Source: Sphingobium sp. AS12 (lineage in GTDB: Bacteria; Pseudomonadota; Alphaproteobacteria; Sphingomonadales; Sphingomonadaceae). From it: 64,000 bases of DNA. Of the stretch, positions 25,072 through 34,046 are shown piece after piece. Where the stretch lies: contig NZ_JAHRGM010000093.1 of assembly GCF_019097845.1 (NCBI RefSeq), positions 62,001-126,000 of the forward strand, written 5' to 3'. Numbering within the stretch: the first letter of the stretch is position 1; every line of letters begins with the position of its first letter. A program made the translations under genes and the position numbers. The notes beneath the pieces are model-generated. The model saw only the letters and a program-made list of their open reading frames with translations. It was not told the DNA's origin and ran no database searches.

Positions 25072-25632
25072 CTATTCGTGGCGCATCGGGGGTATGTGGG
25101 CAGGGCGATGATTGACCAGCGGGCGTTGATAGGACGGATCGCTGCTATCACGGGCCGACACGCCATTGGCATTGATGCCCGGCCAGTCGGCAAAGGGCAG
25201 GGGGAGGGTAGGGACCAGTCCCGACCATTCGATAACATTGGTGCGCAGCGCGATCTTCCATGCGCCATCGCGCCGTTCCATCCGGTCGAGATAACGCCCT
25301 CCCGCGATCCAGTTGGTTGCGTCGCGATTGCGGCCGACGAACAGATAGTAAGTTTCGACATGAGCGGTCTCGCCGTCGTTCTCGATCGTCTGGTTCAGCA
25401 GATTATGGTGGGTCGCCTCCTGCCCGGCGTCATGCAGGCCCGCTGCCCAGTCATAGAGCGGCGCAGCTTGGCCGACAAATGGCCCGGCGGCGATGGTCGC
25501 ATCGGGATGAAAGGCGGACAGGAACAGCGCCCGGTCAAACCGGTCCATCCCGCGGGCAAAGCGGGTGATGCAATCGGCAATATCCTGCCGATCGAGCAGC
25601 GCGTCGAGGCGCGCTATACGATCAGCGTCCAT
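25072..25632 (-). CDS. SnoaL-like (NTF2-fold) protein
   Basis: This 186-residue protein has the NTF2/SnoaL-like pattern: an N-terminal helix with DCITRFARGMDRFD, then FHPDAT, and curved sheet strands ending GGRYLDRMERRDGAWKI. The family includes small-molecule isomerases, dehydratases and cyclases without a fixed chemistry. ATG 25632 has GGAGG seven bases upstream. It overlaps the SDR stop by 11 bp, so the two are co-translated. A paralogue lies at 26526-27077. Confidence 0.75.
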   Translation of the reverse strand: MDADRIARLDALLDRQDIADCITRFARGMDRFDRALFLSAFHPDATIAAGPFVGQAAPLYDWAAGLHDAGQEATHHNLLNQTIENDGETAHVETYYLFVGRNRDATNWIAGGRYLDRMERRDGAWKIALRTNVIEWSGLVPTLPLPFADWPGINANGVSARDSSDPSYQRPLVNHRPAHIPPMRHE

Positions 25633-26503
25633 GGCCAGCCTCCGCAATCGGGCGCCAGATTGGCGATCCGCGTTCGGCCCGCAGCGATGGGATGGTCTTG
25701 CCGTCTATATCGGTGATGCCATAATCCTGCGCGACTTCGGCGGTGATGAAGGTGCCGCCCGACCGGGCCATGATCGCCGGATCGGCGGCCAGCGCGGCGA
25801 TGACGCGGCCCGGAAATTCGGGCGAACAACCAATCAGCGGATTGGTCACGGTGCGGGTCTTCATGGCCGGGTCGGCCGTCAGGTTGCGGTTGGCCCGCTC
25901 GGTAAAGGTCAGCCCCTGCCAGAGCGAGAGCGAGGCGACATTATGCGGCTCCAGCTCGATCGCCATGTCGCGCGCCATCCGGTCGACCGCTGATTTGCAG
26001 GTGCCGAACACCGCGCCATAAGTATAGGTGACCCCGACATAGCCCGAAATTGCGACCATCAGCCCGGATCGCTGCGGCGTCATGATCTTTGCCGCGTGCC
26101 AGGCGGCGGTGAAATTGGACCGCACCCCCACATCCACCATCTCCCAGTTGGACAGCGGCTTTTCCCAGAAGGGCAGGGGGGTGGTCAGATCCTCCGGCAA
26201 AGCGAAGGCATTGTTGACGAGGATATCGAGGCGACCCTGTTCACCGGCGACCCGAGCGAACAGTGCCGCGACCTGCGCATCGTCGCCATGATCGACCGCC
26301 ACCGCAATGCCGCGCCCCCCGCGTGCATCGCATTGCGCCGCTGTCTCGCCGACCGTGCCGGGCAGCGCATGATCGTCTGGCCGAACCGAGCGGCCCGTCA
26401 CATAGACGGTCGCGCCCTGATCGGCGAGCGCAAGCGCAATGCCCTTGCCGATCCCCCGGCTCGCCCCGGTGACGACCGCCACCTTGCCTGTCAGCTGTCC
26501 CAT
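25622..26503 (-). CDS. SDR family protein (DHRS1-like) with altered catalytic tyrosine
   Basis: This 293-residue protein has TGASRGIG at 12-19, VNNAF at 96-100 and a DHRS1-like stretch PFWEKPLSNWEMVDVGVRS. The active site is odd: where YxxxK is expected it reads F166-G-T-C-K170, with TTC at plus-strand complement 26006-26008. Ser153 and Lys170 remain, and Tyr160 and Tyr162 lie close by. It may be inactive, use another tyrosine or catalyse a different reaction. ATG 26503 has AAGGGAG upstream. It lies between two SnoaL-like genes in one operon, 22 bp after the first. Confidence 0.78.
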   Translation of the reverse strand: MGQLTGKVAVVTGASRGIGKGIALALADQGATVYVTGRSVRPDDHALPGTVGETAAQCDARGGRGIAVAVDHGDDAQVAALFARVAGEQGRLDILVNNAFALPEDLTTPLPFWEKPLSNWEMVDVGVRSNFTAAWHAAKIMTPQRSGLMVAISGYVGVTYTYGAVFGTCKSAVDRMARDMAIELEPHNVASLSLWQGLTFTERANRNLTADPAMKTRTVTNPLIGCSPEFPGRVIAALAADPAIMARSGGTFITAEVAQDYGITDIDGKTIPSLRAERGSPIWRPIAEAGHGR

Positions 26504-26525
26504 CCCGTACAACTCCCTTATTGTC

Positions 26526-27077
26526 TCAATCATGGTCCGCGAAAAAGGCGTTGCTGATATCGCCCCGTGCGCGACCGGTGAAATGCGGCGCACTGAACGC
26601 CATGCCCATCAGTCCCTGCGACCAGTCGACCGCCGGGCCATCATCGCGCAACCAGTCATAGACCATCATGCGGCGGGTGATCCGCCAGTCGCCCGCGCGA
26701 CGTTCCATCGCGTCGAGATAACGACCGCCCAGCCAGACATCGCGTGCGCCATCGCCCGCGTCGATGCGGTGATAGGCGCTGACCTGGGTTTCGACCCGCG
26801 CCCGATCACCCTCGATCACGACATGGCTTTGCCCCAATATATGTTGCGTAACGGCGATCGCATCCGATCCCGGCACCACCCAGGCGAGATAGGCGGCGAA
26901 ATCGCCCGCAAATATGCCATAGTCGGTTGTCGCATCCGGCCAGAAACAGGCGCTGATCAACCCGGCGTCGCGCCGGTCCTCGCCCCGCGCCAGTTGCGCC
27001 AGGCAGTCGCTGATCTGCTGACGGTCAGCCAGCGGCCGCCATGCCGGGTCGTCTGGCATTGCCATATTCTCCATCAT
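26526..27077 (-). CDS. SnoaL-like (NTF2-fold) protein
   Basis: This 183-residue protein is a paralogue of 25072-25632. It shares ISDCLAQLARGEDRRD, CFWPDAT and GGRYLDAMERRAGDWRI at matching places. Two ATGs stand together at 27077 and 27074. GAGGGT precedes the first. It opens the SnoaL-SDR-SnoaL operon and is divergent from a MaoC-like gene. Two related NTF2-fold subunits in one operon could form a heteromer or act on successive intermediates. No catalytic residues can be named with confidence. Confidence 0.75.
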   Translation of the reverse strand: MMENMAMPDDPAWRPLADRQQISDCLAQLARGEDRRDAGLISACFWPDATTDYGIFAGDFAAYLAWVVPGSDAIAVTQHILGQSHVVIEGDRARVETQVSAYHRIDAGDGARDVWLGGRYLDAMERRAGDWRITRRMMVYDWLRDDGPAVDWSQGLMGMAFSAPHFTGRARGDISNAFFADHD

Positions 27078-27258
27078 GTTACCCTCATAACTGGCGCAAT
27101 ATGGACGGGTTCGCCGTCACTCGACAGGCACGCGGCCGGATATCGGCCCGGCGATAAGCAGGCTCGTCATCGCCACGCGGTCTTTCCATCGCCGCGTCAG
27201 CGTGCATCATTAAAACGGCCCCTGCTCAAGCGGGGCGGGAATTGAGCAGGAGAGAAAC

Positions 27259-28431
27259 ATGACCAGCCCGACGCTCGATTGTTCGGATATCGACCAATAT
27301 CTGGGCAAGCCGATCCAGCCGGCCCGCATGGTGGAGCCGATCGCCAATAGCGACATTCGTCGCTGGGTGCAGGGGATGCGCTACCCCAACCGGCTCCATT
27401 ATGACGCAGGCTATGCCGCGCAGAGCCGCTGGGGCGGGCTGGTCGCGCCGCAAAGTTTCGCCGTCACCATGGATTGCGCCCATGGCTCTGCGCCTGCCTG
27501 TGTCGGCAGCATCCCCAACAGCCATTTGCTGTTCGGCGGCGACGAATGGTGGTTTTACGGCCCGCGCATGAAAGGCGGCGACCGCATCTGGAACGAGCGC
27601 ATACCGTTCGACTATACGGTCAAGGACACGAAATTCGCCGGGCCGACCTGTTTCCAGCGCGGTGACAATTTCTACTATAATCATGACGGCGACCTGATAG
27701 CCAAGCAGCGGTCCACCACGATCCGCTACAATCAGGCAGCGGGCAAGGACAATGCGCCCACCGATGGTTTTGACGATCCGGTCTGGACCGACGATGAGCT
27801 GGAAACGCTAGAATCGCGCAAGATGGAATGGATCCAGATGCTGCACGATCTGGGTCATGACCGGCGCTGGTGGGACGATGTCACCGTTGGCGCGGCATTG
27901 CCGCAGCGGGTGATCGGCCCCCATTCGATCGTGTCCTTCACCACCGAATGGCGCGCCTATATGTTCACCCAATGGGGTGGCACCCATCGCCGCACTGATC
28001 TCGACATGGAAGCGCTGGGCTTCGTCAAGGAAATGGCGGGGCATGAAAATGATCCGGTGATGGAAGCGATCAATCCCGAATTTACCGACGGCGCCTATAT
28101 CGGCCCGTCGCGCGGTCATCTGTTCCCACGCTGGGCGCGCTTCATCGGGATGCCACGCGGCTATGGCTATGGCGCGTCGATGGGGGCGTGGATCACCGAC
28201 TATTTCGCGGGCTGGGCAGGCGAGTGGGGCATGGTCCGCCATTCCGCCTGCAACTATCGCGGCCCGGCGCTAACCGGTGATATCACGGTGACGACCGGTA
28301 CCATCCTCGACAAGTTCGTGGATGCAGAAGGCCGTCACATGGTGCAGGTGGACTGTCGGCTGATGAACCAGTTTGGCGTCACGCTGGCGACCGCCAAAGG
28401 CGAGGTCGAATTGCCGAAAAAGCCCGCTTAA
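27259..28431 (+). CDS. MaoC-like (FAS1-like dehydratase) protein
   Basis: This 390-residue two-half hot-dog protein is a distant relative of 3914-5062. It has an N-terminal region with IRRWVQGMRYPNRLHYDAGYA (about 32-53) and GGLVAPQSF, then a second half from about 210 to 385 with GPALTGDITVTTGTI. ATG 27259 has AGGAGAG. It would hydrate or dehydrate a CoA-bound or free substrate. It is divergent from the SnoaL/SDR operon, so the four genes probably act on the same compound. Confidence 0.72.
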   Translation: MTSPTLDCSDIDQYLGKPIQPARMVEPIANSDIRRWVQGMRYPNRLHYDAGYAAQSRWGGLVAPQSFAVTMDCAHGSAPACVGSIPNSHLLFGGDEWWFYGPRMKGGDRIWNERIPFDYTVKDTKFAGPTCFQRGDNFYYNHDGDLIAKQRSTTIRYNQAAGKDNAPTDGFDDPVWTDDELETLESRKMEWIQMLHDLGHDRRWWDDVTVGAALPQRVIGPHSIVSFTTEWRAYMFTQWGGTHRRTDLDMEALGFVKEMAGHENDPVMEAINPEFTDGAYIGPSRGHLFPRWARFIGMPRGYGYGASMGAWITDYFAGWAGEWGMVRHSACNYRGPALTGDITVTTGTILDKFVDAEGRHMVQVDCRLMNQFGVTLATAKGEVELPKKPA

Positions 28432-29765
28432 TCCGGCAGCGGCAAATATACGCTGGCGCGCAGGCCTCCTTTGGCCTGTGTTGCCAGCGTGACATGGCCG
28501 CCATGCGCCTGCGCCGCCGACTGGACGATGGAGAGGCCGAGGCCGACCCCGCCGGTGCGCCGGTTGCGCGAGGGTTCGCCGCGGAAGAACGGCTCGAACG
28601 CGCGGTTCAGATGGTCCTGGCTCATGCCGGGGCCATTATCGGCCACCTCGACCACCGCCATCATGCCTTCGGTCCGCACCGTGACGTGCGCGGCGTCGCC
28701 ATATTTGACGGCATTGTCGATCAGGTTGGTAAACAGCCGGCGCAGCAGGATCATGTCGCCATGGATGGTGATGGGGGAGATGTCGGCGATGGTGACGGCA
28801 TGGCCCAAATCGGCAAAATCATCGACCAGCCCTTCGACCAGCAGGCCCAGGTCGAGTGGCTCCATCAGGCGCGGGCGGCTTTCATTGTCGACGAAGTCCA
28901 AGGTGGTGCTGATCAACTGCTCCATCTGCGCGATTTCCTCCTGCGCTGCCGTTCGGATCGGGTCGGGTGCGGCGGTAAGGTGGAAGTGGAGACGGGACAG
29001 CGGGGTACGTAGATCATGCGCGATCGCACCGACCACCGACGTGCGTTCCTGAACGAAGCGGGCGATGCGCGCCTGCATGTCGTTGATGGACCGGGCGGCC
29101 ATGCGGATTTCGGTCGGTCCCTCGACCGGCACCGGCGCTGCCTCGACCCCGGCGCCCAGCAGCTCGGCGGACGCGGCAAAGCTGCGGATCGGGCGGGTCA
29201 GTCGCGCGCTGAACCACATGCTGACCGGAATGATGAACAGCAGGCTGAACAGAAATGTATCCCGCCCGGTCAGGTTCCAGATGGTATCGGGCCTACGCGA
29301 TTCGCGCGTCACCATGCGCCATCGGCCATCGGGCTGCTTTACCGCCACGGTGAAGGTACCCATGATGAAGGGATCGGCCCTGCCGTCGCGCCCATATAGC
29401 GCGACTTCATGGCTTATCTGGTTGAAACGGGCCTGGTCTCCACTGTTCAGATAGATGCGCACATCGGCTTGCGCCACGCCAAGCCGCTGCGCCAGCATGG
29501 CCGCGACCAGCTTTTCCGTCCGGTCGGTCATTGCGCGCGGCGCCGTTTGTTGGACGCGGGTTTGCAGGATCGGCTTGTCGCGCAGCACGGGCTGCCCCCG
29601 CACGATCCGGGCGATTTCATAGACGGACAGCGGGATGCGCGCGGGCGGATGGATCAGGAAGAGGGTCGAAAGGCTGAACAGCGTCAGCGTCGCCATCACG
29701 CCAAACGCCATCGCCAGCATATGGGCGTGAATCGAGTTGGCCCATAGCCGGAACCGCGTCATCAT
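28428..29765 (-). CDS. Sensor histidine kinase
   Basis: This 445-residue kinase has two membrane segments (about 15-38 and 169-187) bounding a periplasmic sensor region of some 130 residues. A HAMP region (188-240) follows, then the H-box with His250 (AIAHDLRTPLSRL). N-box LFTNLIDNAVKYG and G-boxes DNGPGM and GVGLGLSI follow. It is a complete OmpR-partner type kinase. Its ATG overlaps the response regulator stop (ATGA), and its end overlaps the convergent MaoC-like gene by 4 bp. It probably senses a periplasmic redox or metal signal for the divergent cytochrome operon, by position only. Confidence 0.9.
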   Translation of the reverse strand: MMTRFRLWANSIHAHMLAMAFGVMATLTLFSLSTLFLIHPPARIPLSVYEIARIVRGQPVLRDKPILQTRVQQTAPRAMTDRTEKLVAAMLAQRLGVAQADVRIYLNSGDQARFNQISHEVALYGRDGRADPFIMGTFTVAVKQPDGRWRMVTRESRRPDTIWNLTGRDTFLFSLLFIIPVSMWFSARLTRPIRSFAASAELLGAGVEAAPVPVEGPTEIRMAARSINDMQARIARFVQERTSVVGAIAHDLRTPLSRLHFHLTAAPDPIRTAAQEEIAQMEQLISTTLDFVDNESRPRLMEPLDLGLLVEGLVDDFADLGHAVTIADISPITIHGDMILLRRLFTNLIDNAVKYGDAAHVTVRTEGMMAVVEVADNGPGMSQDHLNRAFEPFFRGEPSRNRRTGGVGLGLSIVQSAAQAHGGHVTLATQAKGGLRASVYLPLPD

Positions 29766-30490
29766 GTCCGTGTCACCGCAGGCAGGAAAATATAGCCTTC
29801 GCTGCGTATCGTGCGGATGATCTCGCCATGGGTGCGGGTGCCCAGTTTGCGCCGCAACCGGCTGACCTGCGTGTCGATCGCCCGGTCGAAGGCATCGCTA
29901 TCCTCTCCCCGCGCCAGTTCCAGCAGCAGGTCGCGGTTCAATATCTGCTGCGGCTTTTCGATGAAGGTCAGCAGCAGGCCGAATTCCCCCTCCGACAGGC
30001 CGATGATGACCCCGCCCGGATCGCGCAAGACCCGCCGCACCGGGTCCAGCCGCCAGCCGTCAAACTGGTAATGGGCGGTCACGTTGGCGCTTTCGCCCGC
30101 AACCGGCCGTCGCCGCCGTTCCAGCGCGCGGATGCGGGCGAGCAATTCGCGCGGCGATACGGGCTTGGGCAGATAGTCGTCGGCCCCGCCCTCAAGGCCC
30201 GCGATCCGGTCCGTCTCGGTCCCCAGCGCTGATACCATGATAATCCCGACATCGGCGCTGTCCGATAGCGTCCGCGCCAGCGACAGCCCGTCCTCGCCCG
30301 GCATCATCACGTCGAGGATGACAATATCGGCGGCCTGCCGCGCCAGCGCGGCGCGCATCGAGGGACCATCTTCCGCTTCATCCACATCATAGTCCTGCGC
30401 GATCAGGAAATTGCGGATCAGTGTACGGAGCGCCGGATCATCATCGACGATCAGCAGCCGGGGGCGGGCAGGGACTTCGACGTCCGGCAT
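29762..30490 (-). CDS. OmpR-family response regulator
   Basis: This 242-residue protein has a receiver domain with acidic pocket DDD at 16-18, phosphoacceptor Asp60 and Lys109. A C-terminal winged helix (about 145-240) ends with GYIFLP. It is the first gene of a two-gene operon with the kinase. It is divergent from the HiPIP/cytochrome operon across a 195-bp gap that contains inverted repeats, so it is the natural candidate to control that operon as well as itself. Confidence 0.9.
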   Translation of the reverse strand: MPDVEVPARPRLLIVDDDPALRTLIRNFLIAQDYDVDEAEDGPSMRAALARQAADIVILDVMMPGEDGLSLARTLSDSADVGIIMVSALGTETDRIAGLEGGADDYLPKPVSPRELLARIRALERRRRPVAGESANVTAHYQFDGWRLDPVRRVLRDPGGVIIGLSEGEFGLLLTFIEKPQQILNRDLLLELARGEDSDAFDRAIDTQVSRLRRKLGTRTHGEIIRTIRSEGYIFLPAVTRT

Positions 30491-30549
30491 GATGGCGCTC
30501 CTCTCTTGGCTGCTCTTGTCCGTCTTTTCCGGCGCTGTTTCAATTGCGG

Positions 30550-30571
30550 TGTCCCAGCCATCGCAGGGACA
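30550..30571. promoter_or_regulatory. Candidate response-regulator site
   Basis: TGTCCC-10 nt-GGGACA is a perfect 6-bp inverted repeat in the divergent gap, followed by another GGTGTCC and by TGTC-AGCGCA-GACA further on (30598-30611). OmpR-type proteins more often bind direct repeats, so the assignment is tentative. No other regulator gene is nearby. Confidence 0.35.
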
Positions 30572-30685
30572 ATGGTGTCCGCCTTTTGCCGCTCTGTGTC
30601 AGCGCAGACAAATTAGTCGGCGTGTCGTCTGCTAAAGCCATGCGCACAGAGGCCGCTCGACCGGCCCGGTAAAGGAGTCAGGGTT

Positions 30686-30988
30686 ATGCCGGATAACGAA
30701 GGGGTGCTGACGCGCCGGGCCATATTGGGGCTGGTCGCTATTGCACCGTTGGTTTTGGCCGCGCAGGCAACTGCATCTTCCTGCGCCGATCCCGCCACCC
30801 TCTCCGCCGCGCAAAAGAGTATGCGCAAGTCGCTCGGCTTCAAATCCCCCGCGCCCGATCCCGCCAAAGCGTGTGGCACATGCGCCTTCTTCACCGGCAA
30901 GGGCGCAGATTGCGGCGCGTGCGCGCTGCTGAGCGGCGGCGTGGTCCCGGCCAATGGCGTATGCGACAGTTGGGCGAAGAAGGGCTGA
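30686..30988 (+). CDS. High-potential iron-sulfur protein, Tat-exported
   Basis: This 100-residue protein has a twin-arginine start (TRRAILGL at 9-16) and a hydrophobic stretch to about residue 30. The mature part has C63-x2-C66, then C76/C79 and C93 followed by W96, matching the HiPIP cubane ligand pattern. C76 and C33 are extra. Such proteins carry single electrons in the periplasm. ATG 30686 has AAAGGAG. It opens a seven-gene operon; the cytochrome b561 gene starts 5 bp after its stop, suggesting it exchanges electrons with that membrane protein. Confidence 0.85.
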   Translation: MPDNEGVLTRRAILGLVAIAPLVLAAQATASSCADPATLSAAQKSMRKSLGFKSPAPDPAKACGTCAFFTGKGADCGACALLSGGVVPANGVCDSWAKKG

Positions 30989-30993
30989 TCGCG

Positions 30994-31650
30994 ATGACGC
31001 GCACACCCCGCCAGTTCGTTTGGGACTTGCCCGTCCGTCTGTTTCACTGGGCGCTGGTCCTGCTGATCGGCTTTTCCTGGTGGAGCGCGGAAAATTATCA
31101 CATGGACTGGCACCGCCTGTCTGGACAGGCTGTATTGTTCCTGATCGCCTTCCGCCTGATCTGGGGGGTGGTCGGTTCCGATACCGCGCGCTTTGCCCAT
31201 TTCCTTAAAGGCCCGCGCGCCATCCGCGCCTATCTCGCGGATCGTAATGCGCCTGCCCCTGTCGGTCACAATCCGCTGGGCGGCTGGAGCGTGGTCGCCA
31301 TGCTGGCGGTTTTGGTTATGCAGGTCGTCAGCGGCCTGTTCGCGGTCGATATAGACGGCATCGAATCCGGGCCGCTGTCGCATCTCGTCGATTTCGATCA
31401 GGGACGGCTGGCCTCGGCGATCCACGGCGTCGTTTTTGCCGGGCTGCAAGCGCTGATCGCGCTGCATGTGCTGGCGGTGCTGTTTTATCTCGCGGTGCGG
31501 CGGCGCAATCTGGTTGGCCCGATGGTCACCGGGAGCGCTGCTGCGCCAGCCCCCATTTCCGTGCGCCGCGCCGGGCCGCTGGTGCTGGTCGTCGCGCTGT
31601 TGTTGTCGGCGGCGCTGGCCTGGTGGCTTTTTGCGCAGTCCGCGCCCTGA
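30994..31650 (+). CDS. Cytochrome b561-type membrane protein
   Basis: This 218-residue integral membrane protein has four main hydrophobic segments (about 15-35, 40-62, 100-118, 142-165), with histidines such as in RLFHWAL, HRLSGQ, IHGVVF and ALHVLA placed for two b hemes. A further C-terminal helix lies at about 190-213. This is the prokaryotic Ni/Fe-hydrogenase b-type or cytochrome b561 layout, which moves electrons between quinone and periplasmic carriers. ATG 30994 lies 5 bp after the HiPIP stop. It probably links the quinone pool to the exported proteins of this operon. Confidence 0.85.
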   Translation: MTRTPRQFVWDLPVRLFHWALVLLIGFSWWSAENYHMDWHRLSGQAVLFLIAFRLIWGVVGSDTARFAHFLKGPRAIRAYLADRNAPAPVGHNPLGGWSVVAMLAVLVMQVVSGLFAVDIDGIESGPLSHLVDFDQGRLASAIHGVVFAGLQALIALHVLAVLFYLAVRRRNLVGPMVTGSAAAPAPISVRRAGPLVLVVALLLSAALAWWLFAQSAP

Positions 31651-31669
31651 ACCCTTGAAAGGATATGCC

Positions 31670-32122
31670 ATGCGCACCTTGCTGATCGCGGCCGGACTTG
31701 CGGTGCTGCTGACATCGCCGCTGATCGCGGCACCCGGCGACATCGTCGCCACCCGGATCGCGGGCTTCCGCGAAGTCGGCGCGGCGTTCAAGAATATCAA
31801 TGACGAGTTGAAATCGGGCCGTCCGCAGCTTTATGTGGTGCAGATTTCGGCGCGCCAGATCCGCGACTATGCGCGCCAGCATATGGGCTGGTTCCCGGCG
31901 GGCAGCGGTCCACGCCCCGGCGTCAAGACGGCGGCCAAGCCGGAAATCTGGACCCAGGCACCCGCCTTCAAAAAAGCGCAGGACGGTTTTACCACGCAGG
32001 CCAATGCCTTTGCCGGGGTCGCGGGCAGCGGCGACGTGGCGAAAATGCGCGTCGCGGCCAAGGCGCTGGGCGGCAGTTGCGCGACCTGTCACCGCAGCTT
32101 CCGGGTCGAGGACAAACGCTGA
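31670..32122 (+). CDS. Class II (c'-type) cytochrome c
   Basis: This 150-residue protein has a cleavable signal peptide (about 1-20, ending LIAAPG) and one heme attachment motif near the C-terminus, C137-A-T-C140-H141. The C-terminal heme site and helical body (FREVGAAFKNINDEL) are typical of cytochrome c' or c-556. ATG 31670 has AAAGGA. Its stop shares a base with the next start (TGATG). It is a periplasmic electron carrier, probably a partner of the b561 protein and HiPIP. Confidence 0.85.
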   Translation: MRTLLIAAGLAVLLTSPLIAAPGDIVATRIAGFREVGAAFKNINDELKSGRPQLYVVQISARQIRDYARQHMGWFPAGSGPRPGVKTAAKPEIWTQAPAFKKAQDGFTTQANAFAGVAGSGDVAKMRVAAKALGGSCATCHRSFRVEDKR

Positions 32123-32895
32123 TGCGCCGCGCACTGCTCCTGCTGGCTTTCTCCCCTGCGCCGCTCTGGGCGCAGGCGGCCGACCTCGACATACCGGTCG
32201 CAGCGGCCGATCATTTTCCGCACGGCATCTCCGTCAAGGGGCGCGTCTATACCGACCGGCGCGGCCTGACCCTTTATGGCATGGACATGCGTGCCGCCAC
32301 TGGCCGTACCGGCCAGCCCGCTATCTATTGCAGCGGTGATTGCCTGGCCCGATGGGAGCCTTTGCTGGCCCCGCGTGGTGCGCCTGTCTCCCCGGTCCCG
32401 CGCGCCTTTGGCGGGCTACGCACAGAAGCGGCGGCGGTAAAGCCCGCGTCCGTCAATCCCGACTGGACGGTAATGGAAGGACCGGCCGGGCCGCAATGGG
32501 TCTATAAGAAGGTCCATCTGGTGTTCACGCGGAAGGACGCCCGCCCCGGATCGACCGAACATGATGGTGCGGACGCCTATCTGTGGAACAGCCTGAAATA
32601 TCTGCCACCGCCACCCAAGCTGGTCGCGCCGCCCGATGTCGCTGCGCGGCTGGTCGATGGAGCCTATGTGCTGGCCGATGCGCAGGGCAACTGGCTGTTC
32701 AGCCCGAAGGACAGTGATTGCGCCGATCCCTGTGCCTGGCGTCCGCTGGCTACCGGCATGGCGCGGCGGGCCGTGGGGCAATGGAGCGTCCGCCATACCG
32801 CTGATCAGGCCCAATGGCTCTATCGCGGCAAGCCCGTTTATCGCGCCGACCCGCGCCAGCCCGTGCCCGCCGACGGCGTGGCGTTGACCCCCTGA
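32122..32895 (+). CDS. Secreted-repeat (Lipoprotein_15-like) protein
   Basis: This 257-residue exported protein has a signal peptide (about 1-20). A first repeat has YTDRRGLTLYGMD and then CSGDCLARW, with a second WLFSPKD and CADPCAW. Proteins with this Yx(Y/F)xxD plus CxxxCxxxW pattern are annotated as secreted repeats of unknown function, often next to cytochromes. The start overlaps the cytochrome stop by one base. An extra weaker copy near the end (WLYRGKPVYRAD) suggests three units. Redox-linked cysteines are possible. Function unknown. Confidence 0.7.
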   Translation: MRRALLLLAFSPAPLWAQAADLDIPVAAADHFPHGISVKGRVYTDRRGLTLYGMDMRAATGRTGQPAIYCSGDCLARWEPLLAPRGAPVSPVPRAFGGLRTEAAAVKPASVNPDWTVMEGPAGPQWVYKKVHLVFTRKDARPGSTEHDGADAYLWNSLKYLPPPPKLVAPPDVAARLVDGAYVLADAQGNWLFSPKDSDCADPCAWRPLATGMARRAVGQWSVRHTADQAQWLYRGKPVYRADPRQPVPADGVALTP

Positions 32896-32909
32896 TCAAG
32901 GAGAGCATC

Positions 32910-34046
32910 ATGCTATCGCACAAAATTGCTGCCTTATGCGCTGCCGCCCTTTTCGTTCCGATCGTCCCGGCGCAGACGGCAACCTTGCCCGCGCCGCCCG
33001 CCAATGGCGAGATGGGCTTCGTCTTTGCTCATTTCGCGCCTGCCATTCATCAGGGCGATCAGGATTGCCCGGATGGTCCTGTCGCGACGCTGCGCGACAA
33101 TTATCTCCAGACCCAGGCGCCCGCCGAACGGCTGCGACTGCTGGAAAAGCCCAATGAGGCGGAACTGACCAGGCGCTGGACCGGCTATGCCTTTGGTCCG
33201 CAAGGCACCAACATATGCACCCATCCCGACAAGTTCGACCGTCCGCCTCAGCGCATCGTGCAGGGCAAGGTCGCGCAGGGGCTGGATCTGGACGGAGGCG
33301 CGGATGCGGAAGGCTGCGACCATGATCCCTTTACCAGCCCCACGGGGCAGGCGGGCGTCGACAACCAGATGTGGCGCGCGATGGGATGCGTGCGGACGTG
33401 GCGCGGGGTCGATGGCACGGGCGGCGACATCGTGCGCGGGCTGACCCAGTTTTTGATCAGCGGCGAACATACGCAGGTGTTGCTGCTGACCGGCGTGGAC
33501 AGCCTGTCGGACGATCCCGACGTGACCGTCATCTACGCCAATAGCGAAGATCGCGCCGTCGTGGATGCCAAACAGAATTTCATGCCTGACGCCAGCTACA
33601 CCGTCGTTGCCAATGCGCAGCATCGCAATGTGCTGAAAGGCCGGATCGTCGGGGGCGTGCTGATGACCGACCCGGCGCATATCCGCCTGCGTCAGAGCTG
33701 GGGGCAGGGATCCGAACGCGACATTCGCGGCAAGCGCACCGAATATGACATGACCAAGGCGCGCCTGCGCCTGACCTTCCAGCCGGACGGGTCGTTGAAA
33801 GGGCTGGTCGGCGGCTATCAGCCGATCTGGAACATCATGGCCAGTGCGTCGATCGGCGGGGAAGGGGCGGCCACGACGGCGGGCTATGACTGCGCTGCCA
33901 TGTATGCGGCGCTGAAAAAACTTGCCGATGGGGACCGCGATCCGGCGACCGGCCAGTGCCGCCGCATCTCCAGCGCGATGGAGGTGTTGGCCGTTCCGGC
34001 TTTCGTCAATGATACGCTGCCCGCAACCAGGGTGGCGCAACAATGA
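32910..34046 (+). CDS. Exported protein of unknown function
   Basis: This 378-residue protein has a clear signal peptide (about 1-22, ending VPAQTA) after AAGGAGAG and ATG 32910. I do not recognise the mature part. It contains six or so cysteines, for example in QDCPDG, TNICTHP, EGCDHD, GCVRTW, YDCAAM and GQCRRI, suggesting disulfides. A stretch GQAGVDNQMWRAMGC is near 150. It lies between the secreted-repeat protein and the DUF1592 lipoprotein, overlapping the latter by 4 nt, so it is surely part of the same exported system. Small laterally moved domains could be hidden in it. Confidence 0.7.
   Translation: MLSHKIAALCAAALFVPIVPAQTATLPAPPANGEMGFVFAHFAPAIHQGDQDCPDGPVATLRDNYLQTQAPAERLRLLEKPNEAELTRRWTGYAFGPQGTNICTHPDKFDRPPQRIVQGKVAQGLDLDGGADAEGCDHDPFTSPTGQAGVDNQMWRAMGCVRTWRGVDGTGGDIVRGLTQFLISGEHTQVLLLTGVDSLSDDPDVTVIYANSEDRAVVDAKQNFMPDASYTVVANAQHRNVLKGRIVGGVLMTDPAHIRLRQSWGQGSERDIRGKRTEYDMTKARLRLTFQPDGSLKGLVGGYQPIWNIMASASIGGEGAATTAGYDCAAMYAALKKLADGDRDPATGQCRRISSAMEVLAVPAFVNDTLPATRVAQQ

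Noticed and set aside
27108..27160. GGCCG/CGGCC dyad in the SnoaL/MaoC divergent gap
   Set aside because: Short GC-rich dyads are common at this base composition, and no regulator gene is adjacent.
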